Part shown: positions 1 through 6,795 of the stretch, in pieces
How the letters are laid out: every line of letters starts with the position of its first letter
How positions within the stretch are numbered: position 1 is the first letter of the stretch
From: an uncultured Clostridia bacterium
GTDB taxonomy: Bacteria; Bacillota; Clostridia; Oscillospirales; Ruminococcaceae
Reading direction: 5' to 3'
Assembly: GCA_947629335.1 (NCBI GenBank)
Contig: CANRDI010000018.1
Coordinates: 1-37,187 of the forward strand
DNA length: 37,187 nucleotides
Made by a program: the position numbers and the translations under genes
Notes under the pieces: generated by a model
Database searches by the model: none
Seen by the model: the letters and a program-made list of their open reading frames with translations, nothing else
Told to the model about the DNA's origin: nothing

Positions 1-258
1 CCCCCCATTGGGGGAAAACTTTTGAAAAAGTTTTCCCCCAAACCCCTTTTCAAAACTTTTATGTAACGTGCTGTAAGGGAAAACGTTATCCGCCTAAATT
101 CTCACCTCTTACAGCGTTTTCCGCCGAAGGCAGATAATGCGCTAACTTCTAACCTCTAAAAGGGCTTCGCCCCCGCGCCCCCCATTGGGGGAAAACTTTT
201 GAAAAAGTTTTCCCCCAAACCCCTTTTCAAAACTTTTATGTAACGTGCTGTAAGCGAA
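1..258. repeat. Two direct copies of a hairpin-bearing intergenic repeat
   Basis: Positions 1-78 and 178-255 are near-identical copies, 177 bp apart. Each holds an inverted repeat (GGGGGAAAAC ... GTTTTCCCCC around a short T/A-rich centre), then a CCCCTTTTCAAAAC segment, then TTATGTAACGTGCTGTAA. The second copy ends about 8 bp before the pyk stop codon, so in the pyk direction the hairpin would lie at the 3' end of the pyk transcript. Related copies occur near 21371-21585, 28850-29001 and 36839-36940. The 100 bp between the copies holds no gene. Confidence 0.85.
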
Positions 259-264
259 ATGTGC

Positions 265-1677
265 TTATACCGATTCGAGCCGTATGGTATTTGTATTTCC
301 CGATTTTCCGCTCGTCATGCCTCCCGTCAGGACAACATTATCGCCCGCTGTAAGGTTGAAATGCTTTTTCGCGTGCTGAAGAGCATGATAAAACATAACG
401 TCTACCGAATTGAACTCCTCACTCAGCACGGGCGTTACTCCCCAGCTTAAATTAAGTTTTCGCCATGCTTTCTCTGAAGTTGTCATTCCGATAATATCGA
501 CGGGAGGTCTGAAACGGCTGACCATTCTTACCGTTCTTCCCGAAAGCGAGCTTATGACAATTCCCTTTGCCTTTGTGTCGATAGCCATTGCGCAGGTCGC
601 ATGAGATACCGCGTCGGAGTTGTTTTTGATGACATAATCCGTCGTCAGAAAGCGCTTTTTATAGTCAATGTTCTGCTCGGTACATTCCGCTATCTCCGCC
701 ATATTCTTTACTGCCGCAACGGGATATTTTCCTGCCGCGGTCTCTCCAGACAGCATGACCGCCGAGCTTCCGTCATAAACCGCGTTTGCGACGTCGGAAA
801 TTTCCGCTCTTGTCGGGCGCGGCTTTTCTATCATGCTTTCGAGCATTTCTGTTGCAGTTATAACGCGCTTTCCCAAAAGCCTGCATTTTTTGATAAGATA
901 TTTCTGAACCGACGGAACTTCTACAAACGGTATCTCTACTCCAAGATCGCCTCTTGCAACCATAATTCCGTCTGCTATCTCGCATATCTCGTCGATATTG
1001 TTTACGCCCGAACGGTTTTCTATCTTAGCGATTATATCGATATCCTCGCCGCCGTTTTCATTCAAAAACGAGCGCAGGCTTTCAACATCGCTCTTTGCCG
1101 AAACAAAAGACGCCGCTATAAAATCTACTCCGTTCTCAATTCCGAAAAGTATGTCCGACTTGTCCTGTTCGCTCAGATAATCGCCCTTTAAAACGTGATT
1201 TGGGAAATTCATGCTCTTTCTGTCGGACATCTCTCCTCCGACAACGACCTCGCAAACAACGTCGTTTCCTCGTATTTCCTTAACCGTAAACACAAGCAGC
1301 CCGTTGTTTACAAGAATAGTGTCGCCGATATTCACTTCCCCTGCAAGCTGTTTATAGCTCACCGAAACACGCTCTACGTTTCCTTCACATTCGTCAGAAG
1401 TGAATGTAAACGTATCGCCGTCTTTCAGGACAACCTTGTGATTTTCAAAGGTCATTATACGGTATTCGGGACCTTTCGTGTCGAGCATTATCGCTATCGG
1501 AAGTCCGAGTTCCTCTCTTACTTTTTTGATAGTATCAATTTTTATCCGATGCTGTTCGTGAGTGCCGTGAGAGAAATTCAGCCGCGCAACGTTCATTCCC
1601 GCAAGACACATCTCATGCAGAACCTCTTCGCTTTCGCTCGCAGGTCCTATTGTGCAGATGATTTTTGTTTTCCTCAT
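265..1677 (-). CDS. pyk: Pyruvate kinase, short form
   Basis: Converts phosphoenolpyruvate and ADP to pyruvate and ATP in the cytoplasm, the last step of glycolysis. The 470-residue protein begins MRKTKIICTIGPAS, the family's usual first strand. It has the LDTKGPEYR segment, a MVARGDLGVEIP active-site segment, TATEMLESM and PTRAEISDVANAV, and an ordinary C-terminal regulatory domain. It lacks the extra phosphohistidine-like domain that lengthens many Bacillus pyruvate kinases. The frame stays open further upstream to 1839, but the start at 1677 is chosen because a strong AAGGAGAT site sits just before it and homologous sequence begins there. The upstream extension overlaps the small membrane-protein gene at 1749-1925. 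It is the last gene of the minus-strand operon and is followed directly by a hairpin repeat. Confidence 0.96.
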   Translation of the reverse strand: MRKTKIICTIGPASESEEVLHEMCLAGMNVARLNFSHGTHEQHRIKIDTIKKVREELGLPIAIMLDTKGPEYRIMTFENHKVVLKDGDTFTFTSDECEGNVERVSVSYKQLAGEVNIGDTILVNNGLLVFTVKEIRGNDVVCEVVVGGEMSDRKSMNFPNHVLKGDYLSEQDKSDILFGIENGVDFIAASFVSAKSDVESLRSFLNENGGEDIDIIAKIENRSGVNNIDEICEIADGIMVARGDLGVEIPFVEVPSVQKYLIKKCRLLGKRVITATEMLESMIEKPRPTRAEISDVANAVYDGSSAVMLSGETAAGKYPVAAVKNMAEIAECTEQNIDYKKRFLTTDYVIKNNSDAVSHATCAMAIDTKAKGIVISSLSGRTVRMVSRFRPPVDIIGMTTSEKAWRKLNLSWGVTPVLSEEFNSVDVMFYHALQHAKKHFNLTAGDNVVLTGGMTSGKSGNTNTIRLESV

Positions 1678-1748
1678 GTTATCTCCTTTTTTCAGTTCAA
1701 TTAACGTTTTTTCAATGACCGCTGTTCCCCATGCAAAAGCACAGTTTT

Positions 1749-1925
1749 TCATTTTTTCCTGAGATAAAAGAACAGCGCCCACTGCCCCGCCGCAAGCAAT
1801 GCTACAAGAACAACGATTATTACTTGAACAATTCCCCATTCGTTCATAAAAAATATTATCACGAAAAGAGCGATAGTAAGTATTATCGCGCTTCTTAAAA
1901 ATGACTTCGAGTTATTATTGTTCAT
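1749..1925 (-). CDS. Small two-helix membrane protein
   Basis: A 58-residue ORF. It starts MNNNNSKSFLRSAI, has two hydrophobic stretches (about residues 13-27 and 31-54) separated by NEWG, and ends FFYLRKK. The composition (polar N-terminus, two helices, positive C-terminus) is that of a real small membrane protein; I do not recognise the family. Its ATG overlaps the last codons and stop of folD by 11 bp, so translation is probably coupled to folD; there is no strong separate ribosome binding site. The pyk start lies 71 bp downstream. Function unknown. Confidence 0.65.
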   Translation of the reverse strand: MNNNNSKSFLRSAIILTIALFVIIFFMNEWGIVQVIIVVLVALLAAGQWALFFYLRKK

Positions 1926-2760
1926 TTTTCTGTATCTTAGCCGCCGTAAGCGTATTTTTCATCAGCGTAGCTATCGTCATAGGTCCTACTCCGCCGGGAA
2001 CTGGAGTTATAAACGACGCCTTTTCGCTTACCTCGTCAAATTTCACGTCCCCGCAGAGCTTTCCGTTTTCAAGGCGGTTTATGCCCACGTCAATTACAAC
2101 CGCGCCCTCTTTGACCATATCAGCGGTGACAAAATTCGGCTTTCCGACCGCCGCCACGAGAATATCCGCGCGTCTGCACACTTCTGCAAGGTTTTTTGTT
2201 TTGCTGTGGCAGACTATAACCGTTCCGTTTTCGTGGAGCAAAAGCATCGCCATCGGCTTTCCGACAATGTTTGAGCGGCCTATTACTACGCACTCTTTTC
2301 CCGCGACGGAAACTCCAGTGCTGTGAATAAGTTCCATACAGCCCGCGGGTGTGCAGGGCAAAAACGAATAGTTGCCGATCATTATTTTTCCGACATTCGT
2401 TTCATGGAATGCGTCAACGTCCTTTTTCGGAGAAATGCGCTCGATAACTGCCTTCTCGTCAAGCTGTTTCGGTAACGGCAATTGAACAAGTATGCCGTTT
2501 ACATTCTTGTCTGCATTAAGCGTGTCAATAAGTTCAAGAAGCTGTTCCATAGTTGTTTCTTCGGGCAGAGCGTATTCAAAGCTCTTTATTCCGCAGAACT
2601 CGCAGGCTTTTTTCTTGTTGTTGACATAAACTCTGCTCGCGGGGTCGTTTCCAACTATTACAACCGCAAGCCCCGCCTTGATGTTATCGCGCGCTATCTC
2701 GTCGCGCACCTGTTCTTTGATTGCCGCCGAAACGGCTTTTCCGTCAATGATTTGTGCCAT
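1915..2760 (-). CDS. folD: Bifunctional methylenetetrahydrofolate dehydrogenase/cyclohydrolase
   Basis: FolD interconverts 5,10-methylene-, methenyl- and 10-formyl-tetrahydrofolate in the cytosol, feeding purine and formyl-methionine synthesis. At 281 residues it has the family's usual length. Visible signatures are the YVNNKKKACEFCGI segment, which carries the conserved Tyr-x3-Lys catalytic pair near residue 45, GILVQLPLPKQLDE near residue 90, the nucleotide-binding VVIGRSNIVGKPMA and the C-terminal PVPGGVGPMTIATL. An AAAGGAGC site precedes the ATG. It lies between the lipoprotein gene (18 bp upstream) and the small membrane-protein gene (11 bp overlap), so it belongs to the same minus-strand operon. 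Confidence 0.97.
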   Translation of the reverse strand: MAQIIDGKAVSAAIKEQVRDEIARDNIKAGLAVVIVGNDPASRVYVNNKKKACEFCGIKSFEYALPEETTMEQLLELIDTLNADKNVNGILVQLPLPKQLDEKAVIERISPKKDVDAFHETNVGKIMIGNYSFLPCTPAGCMELIHSTGVSVAGKECVVIGRSNIVGKPMAMLLLHENGTVIVCHSKTKNLAEVCRRADILVAAVGKPNFVTADMVKEGAVVIDVGINRLENGKLCGDVKFDEVSEKASFITPVPGGVGPMTIATLMKNTLTAAKIQKNEQ

Positions 2761-2778
2761 TTTTATGCTCCTTTCAAT

Positions 2779-3525
2779 TTAACCGTTTATCACGGAATTA
2801 AGTTCGTCAATATTTATCACGGAATAAAGTTCGTCAATATCGTCATAGGTCTTGCCCTTATAGCTTATTTCGGCATTTTTGCAGTAAATAAAGGGATTTC
2901 CCAGGATTTTCGCCCTTAACTCCATAGCGCTTTCAACTGTCAGTCCTCCCGTAATCACCGCCCTGCCGTCAGTTATAGGATTTAAGACTGTCGGCGCGAT
3001 TAAAAGTTCATTGTCAGCCCAGATTGAAATTACTTGACCTGAAAGTCTTTCTGTCGCCTCGACAAAGATTTTTGTCCCATTTTCGTCAAGTTCAAGCTGA
3101 ATGCCATAGTCCTTGTTGTTGCTGTCGTAAAACGCTTCCGCTTTCTTAACATTCCAGCCGTCAAGTATCAGCTTTTCGGCGCTTTGTTCACTGCCCTCGT
3201 AAAATTTAAGACAGTCGCTTTTCCCTGTCCTCACGACAGTTTCGGGAATTTCTATTCTTTCTGCTTCAGCGCAGTTTTCAAACACCCCGCTTGCTATTTC
3301 AACAACGTCTTTCCCGTCAATCTGTGCGGGGATTATGATCTTTTCGCTTTTTCCCGTGTATTTTTCAATAACAACTCCGCCGTCGGCAATGCTGTATTGA
3401 AATTCGCTTGTGGAAGATTGTTTGCTGTCAGAAATTTCAGTTTGCGGGTTTTCTTCGTATTTTTCACAACCGCACAGCATAAGTGCCGATATAATGCAAA
3501 TTGCCGCAAGTTTTATTTTCTTCAT
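2779..3525 (-). CDS. Lipoprotein with BspA-like segment and SecD-headpiece-like domain
   Basis: A 248-residue predicted lipoprotein. The signal peptide ends in the lipobox LCGC (Cys20), so it should be anchored outside the membrane. Residues about 43-97 (GKSEKIIIPAQIDGKDV, then FENC, then IEIPETV) resemble one BspA/LRR_5 repeat. Residues about 140-206 resemble the P1 head domain of SecD, most clearly IAPTVLNPITDGRAVITGG and the preceding LDENGTKIFVEAT. No SecD membrane helices are present, so it is not a secretion motor; the head domain appears reused. The C-terminus carries a short tandem duplication (IDELYSVIN, IDELNSVIN), visible in the DNA at about 2784-2836. Its ATG overlaps the stop of the upstream ATPase gene by 4 bp (ATGA), implying coupled translation. 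Function unknown. Confidence 0.75.
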   Translation of the reverse strand: MKKIKLAAICIISALMLCGCEKYEENPQTEISDSKQSSTSEFQYSIADGGVVIEKYTGKSEKIIIPAQIDGKDVVEIASGVFENCAEAERIEIPETVVRTGKSDCLKFYEGSEQSAEKLILDGWNVKKAEAFYDSNNKDYGIQLELDENGTKIFVEATERLSGQVISIWADNELLIAPTVLNPITDGRAVITGGLTVESAMELRAKILGNPFIYCKNAEISYKGKTYDDIDELYSVINIDELNSVING

Positions 3526-4832
3526 AGTTCAAAATCCTCAAATCCGTCATTATTGCCGTTATCACCGCTGCTCTCGGAGAATTTAAAACTTTCCTCTCCC
3601 ATAAGCTCAGGAAAAGACTTTTCGGGATGTTGGTAAGCTATATTCAAAAGCTCTATAAAATCCCTTATCATCTCGCGCGGAGTAATGTTTGTCTGCGCTC
3701 CGACGCGCTCAAACTCCGCCTTTACGAAAAATATCCTGTCCTCAAGCGTTATCTTCGGTTCGTAATCGTAAAGCACAGCGTGTATTTCCGACAGCTTCTC
3801 GGTAAGCACCGTCAGTTCTTCATAGCTCAAAGGTTCGAGCCTTATTATCGGCGCTAACATATCATAGGTTTCGTCTGTCGCAAATCTTCCGCGCTCAAGC
3901 CTTGACCGCAGAGCCTCATAGCTGAATAATCCCCTGCGCGTGTCCTCGACGCACTGAGGCGTGCCGCCCATAATCATGCCGAGATGAGAGGCTTTGCCCT
4001 GCATAACGTCGTTGTACATCATAAGTATTTTCTCGTAGTTATACTGCCGCGTGACCGAATGAGGTATCTTCATTATGTTTACAAGCTCGTCTATCATAAC
4101 GACAAGCCCCTTATACCCCGCGCTTACCAAAAACGCAGTCATCAGCTTTATATAGTCATACCAGTTATCGTCCGTTATTATAACGTTCACTCCGAGCGCT
4201 TCTTTAGCCTCGGTCTTTGTGGAATATTCTCCGCGAAGCCATTTCACGGCATTTGACGAAAGCGCGTCGTTTCCGTCGGAAAAACCGCGGTAGTATGCCG
4301 AAATGACCGCCGCAAAATCAAATCCGTGGACCATATCTTCGAGCGAATTTATCTTCGCATATATCTTTTTTTCAACGGCGCTGTCAAAAAACGTGTTGTC
4401 GCGGGACATTCCCTCTGCGACGACCTCGCTCCTTATGCTGTCTATCCATTTTTCAAGTATCAGCGAAAGCGCTCCCCCGTCGGGCTTTGCCTTTACCGAA
4501 AGCGACCGCATAAGCTCGCGGTATGTCGCAAGTCCCTGACCTTTTGTCCCCATAAGTCTGCGTTCGGGAGAAAGGTCTGCGTCAGCCGCCGCAAAACCTC
4601 TGTCCATAACGTTTGCGCGCATTATCTGCATAAGAAAGCTCTTTCCCGAACCGTATTTTCCCACGACAAACCGAAAGAACGCGCCGCCGTCTTCCGCAAT
4701 AGAAACATCATGCAAAAGCGCGTTTATCTCGTCAGTCCTCCCGACAGCTATATATCCCAGACCCACGCGCGGCACAACGCCGGCTTTAAGAGCGTTAATA
4801 AGCGTGCTTGCTATTCTTTTGGGTATTTGCAT
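3522..4832 (-). CDS. BREX-type P-loop ATPase (DUF2791-like)
   Basis: A 436-residue cytoplasmic ATPase. The Walker A loop is GKYGSGKS (residues 58-65) and Walker B is VVMIDE (244-249). The surrounding text, GVVPRVGLGYIAVGR before the P-loop and ADADLSPERR, GTKGQGLATYRELM after it, is characteristic of the ATP-binding family shared with BREX BrxC/BrxD-type proteins and, from family knowledge, often found beside TerB-domain proteins and a superfamily II helicase. Here no such partner is adjacent: it heads an operon with a lipoprotein, folD and pyk. A helicase of a type that could pair with it lies at 34612-36822. A GAAGGAG site precedes the ATG. The family assignment is strong; a defence role here is unproven. 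Confidence 0.85.
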   Translation of the reverse strand: MQIPKRIASTLINALKAGVVPRVGLGYIAVGRTDEINALLHDVSIAEDGGAFFRFVVGKYGSGKSFLMQIMRANVMDRGFAAADADLSPERRLMGTKGQGLATYRELMRSLSVKAKPDGGALSLILEKWIDSIRSEVVAEGMSRDNTFFDSAVEKKIYAKINSLEDMVHGFDFAAVISAYYRGFSDGNDALSSNAVKWLRGEYSTKTEAKEALGVNVIITDDNWYDYIKLMTAFLVSAGYKGLVVMIDELVNIMKIPHSVTRQYNYEKILMMYNDVMQGKASHLGMIMGGTPQCVEDTRRGLFSYEALRSRLERGRFATDETYDMLAPIIRLEPLSYEELTVLTEKLSEIHAVLYDYEPKITLEDRIFFVKAEFERVGAQTNITPREMIRDFIELLNIAYQHPEKSFPELMGEESFKFSESSGDNGNNDGFEDFEL

Positions 4833-4904
4833 TCGGAAATCAGCTCCTTCTGTTAGAAGTTAAGAGGTAAGAATTAGAAGTAAAAAATAGTATCAATATC
4901 TTTC

Positions 4905-4933
4905 ATTATACCACATTAATTTTATTTTTTCAA
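4905..4933 (-). promoter_or_regulatory. Sigma-A promoter of the ATPase-to-pyk operon
   Basis: On the minus strand: -35 TTGAAA (4928-4933), 17-base spacer, -10 TATAAT (4905-4910). It leaves a leader of about 65 bases before the ATG at 4832. The leader contains the repeated words TTACTTCTAA and TTAACTTCTAA (about 4853-4883), also seen in the non-coding stretch near 143-156. Confidence 0.8.
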
Positions 4934-5017
4934 GAGCTAACTTAAAATAAACGCAAGGAGAGCGCTGGTATGAAATAATGTACAAAAAATTGAGTTGAAA
5001 TTTGGCTAAAAAGTTAA

Positions 5018-5046
5018 TTTACAAACGCGCGTTTTTAACTTAAAAT
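5018..5046 (+). promoter_or_regulatory. lacI-family gene promoter with embedded operator palindrome
   Basis: -35 TTTACA (5018-5023), 17-base spacer and -10 TAAAAT (5041-5046). The perfect 12-bp palindrome AAACGCGCGTTT occupies 5023-5034, touching the -35 box and filling much of the spacer; the flanks TTA and TAA continue the symmetry after one mismatch. Operators of LacI-family repressors are palindromes centred on CG or GC, so this is a strong candidate autoregulatory site for the gene starting at 5101. Confidence 0.72.
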
Positions 5047-5100
5047 ATAATTACAAGCATATCGTATTTAGCTTATAAATTTTCTCCCGAAAGGAAAAGC

Positions 5101-6120
5101 ATGATGATAAAAAAGAATGTAACAATGAGCGACATCGCAAAGGCAATGAGCATAAGCACGGTGTCCGTGTCAAAAGCCCTCGGAAACCGCGAGGGCGTAA
5201 GTGACGAGCTTCGAGAAAAAATAAAACGAAAGGCTCATGAAATGGGATATAACCCGCATACCGGCACACATTCCGCAAAAGACGGCTTTACATACAACAT
5301 CGGTATAATCGCGCCAAAGCGCTTTATAAACGAACCGTCGGCGTTTTACTGGACAATATACAAGCATATCATCGAGCTTTTACAGGAGAAAAATTATTAC
5401 GGAATGCTTGAAGTCATAAACGACGGCTCGGATATGCCCAAAGAGATCCCGAACTCGCTCTCAGGCGGAAAAGTCGACGGACTTATTCTTCTCGGACAGT
5501 TTTCCGAAAGTTATATCGACAGACTTACTCAGTTTTATGTGCCGATGGTTTTTCTCGATTATTACGGAAGCCGCGACAACGCCGAGATCGTCCTTTCAGA
5601 CAGCTTTTACGGTGCTTATCAGATAACCTCGTACGTCATATCGAACGGTCATAAAAAAATAGGCTTTTTAGGAAACGCCGACGGTTCGCCTTTTGTCAGA
5701 GACAGGTTTCTCGGTTTTTACAAAGCGCTTCTGGAAAAAAATGTTCCCCTGCGCGAAGAATGGATAATACGCGACAGAAACAGCTCCGGAGAGATATACA
5801 GGACCTTTTCGCTTCCCGAAGAGCTGCCCTCGGCATTTGTATGCTCATGCGACGAGAGCGCCTTTAACCTTATGACCCAGCTCCGCGCGGAAGGTTGTCT
5901 TGTACCGCAGGATATTTCCATAACGGGCTATGACAACCACATTTATTCTTCAATGACAACGCCTCATCTTACGACGGTAGATGTAAACTGCGGGAGAATG
6001 GCTCAGGATGCGGTCGATATAATACTCAAAAAAATAGCCGATAAGACCTATTTTCGAGGAAGAACGCTCGTAACAGGAAAACTTGTTATCCGCGACAGCG
6101 TGAAAAATCTCTATGAGTAA
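5101..6120 (+). CDS. LacI-family transcriptional regulator
   Basis: A 339-residue DNA-binding regulator. The N-terminal helix-turn-helix is textbook LacI (VTMSDIAKAMSISTVSVSKA, then the hinge region near residues 45-60). It is followed by a periplasmic-binding-protein-like sugar-sensing domain (NIGIIAPKRF, GLILLGQFSE, YVISNGHKKIGFLGN, DISITGYDNH) ending with VIRDSV. Length is typical. Two ATGs are adjacent (5101 and 5104); either could be used, with GAAAGGAA upstream. The gene stands alone between divergent promoters. The effector cannot be read from the sequence. Self-regulation is suggested by the palindrome in its promoter, and the cellobiose phosphorylase promoter carries a shorter AAACGTTT palindrome, so control of that gene is possible but unproven. 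Confidence 0.92.
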   Translation: MMIKKNVTMSDIAKAMSISTVSVSKALGNREGVSDELREKIKRKAHEMGYNPHTGTHSAKDGFTYNIGIIAPKRFINEPSAFYWTIYKHIIELLQEKNYYGMLEVINDGSDMPKEIPNSLSGGKVDGLILLGQFSESYIDRLTQFYVPMVFLDYYGSRDNAEIVLSDSFYGAYQITSYVISNGHKKIGFLGNADGSPFVRDRFLGFYKALLEKNVPLREEWIIRDRNSSGEIYRTFSLPEELPSAFVCSCDESAFNLMTQLRAEGCLVPQDISITGYDNHIYSSMTTPHLTTVDVNCGRMAQDAVDIILKKIADKTYFRGRTLVTGKLVIRDSVKNLYE

Positions 6121-6190
6121 ATAAGAGGCAAGTGCAGACGTCATAAACCGAATTGTCAAAAGGAATTAATAAAAAATCTTAAAAAAGTAC

Positions 6191-6219
6191 TTTACAAAAG
6201 AAATATTTTGTGTTATAAT
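6191..6219 (+). promoter_or_regulatory. rpsO promoter
   Basis: -35 TTTACA (6191-6196), a 17-base spacer and a perfect -10 TATAAT (6214-6219). Transcription would begin near 6226, giving a leader of about 125 bases before rpsO. Confidence 0.82.
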
Positions 6220-6225
6220 AACTGT

Positions 6226-6349
6226 GTTGTGCGTGAGAATGGCTCGCGCACGGGCTTCCGTTTTCACGGACCGCGGAATATGCTCATTTATTGAGAAACA
6301 CCGTTTCCCCTTACTGTGATAACGGAAATAAACGAAAAGAGGTGTAATT
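6226..6349 (+). promoter_or_regulatory. Structured rpsO leader, possible S15 autoregulatory RNA
   Basis: The leader contains a 7-bp stem (GCGTGAG at 6231-6237 with CTCGCGC just downstream) and a second small stem CCGT-TTTC-ACGG. S15 represses its own mRNA through leader structures in several bacteria, so a regulatory role is plausible. The match to a particular S15-binding fold has not been shown. Confidence 0.35.
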
Positions 6350-6616
6350 ATGTTAAGAAAAGAAGAAAAAACGGCGGTTATCGAAGCCAACAGACTGCAC
6401 GAAAACGACACGGGTTCTCCCGAAGTACAGATCGCTATTCTTACAAAGAGAATTGACGAGCTGACTGCACACATTAAGACCCATAAGAAGGATCACCACT
6501 CCACAAGAGGTCTTCTTAAAATGGTAGGTCACAGAAGAAACCTTTTGGCGTACCTTCAGAAAAAGGATATCGAGCGCTATCGTGCAATTGTCGCTAAGTT
6601 GGGACTCAGAAAGTGA
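6350..6616 (+). CDS. rpsO: 30S ribosomal protein S15
   Basis: S15 binds 16S rRNA early in small-subunit assembly and forms an intersubunit bridge. The 88-residue product has the normal length and hallmark segments: [36 protein letters not shown] and [20 protein letters not shown] site lies 8 bases before the ATG. It is followed by a strong hairpin terminator and then pnp, the common rpsO-pnp order of bacteria. Confidence 0.98.
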   Translation: MLRKEEKTAVIEANRLHENDTGSPEVQIAILTKRIDELTAHIKTHKKDHHSTRGLLKMVGHRRNLLAYLQKKDIERYRAIVAKLGLRK

Positions 6617-6626
6617 GTAATGTCGG

Positions 6627-6676
6627 TATTAGTAGTCGGTCGGTCACTTGCCGACCGGCTACTAATAACTATTTTT
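6627..6676 (+). terminator. Hairpin terminator or attenuator between rpsO and pnp
   Basis: A long stem, TATTAGTAG plus CGGTCGG pairing with CCGACCG plus CTACTAATA (6627-6668), is followed by ATTTTT. No separate promoter is obvious before pnp, so partial read-through probably feeds pnp. Confidence 0.8.
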
Positions 6677-6699
6677 AAGGAATTTTTAAAGGAGTTTGT

Positions 6700-6771
6700 C
6701 GGGTGGGCAATAAATTGAGTTTGCGCAATCTATGATATTTCGCAAATTGAATTTATTGCTGTTCCGCCCGA
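6700..6771 (+). promoter_or_regulatory. Long stem-loop in the pnp leader
   Basis: GGGCAATAAATTGAGTTTGCG on the 5' side pairs with CGCAAATTGAATTTATTGC and a following CCGCCC on the 3' side, with a loop near 6726-6740. The structure ends about 25 bases before the pnp ATG. In Escherichia coli, pnp is autoregulated through an RNase III-cleaved leader hairpin; this hairpin occupies the same position, so similar control is inferred. Confidence 0.6.
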
Positions 6772-6795
6772 AAATTCGACGAAAGGAAAAGGGCA

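Noticed and set aside
1678-1839. Longer pyruvate kinase starting at 1839
   Set aside because: The extension is cysteine-rich and unlike pyruvate kinases, it overlaps a better small ORF, and the strong ribosome binding site is at 1677.
3522-4832. Complete BREX defence system
   Set aside because: Only one BREX-type ATPase is present; no PglZ, BrxX methyltransferase, BrxL or BrxC/BrxB genes are nearby.
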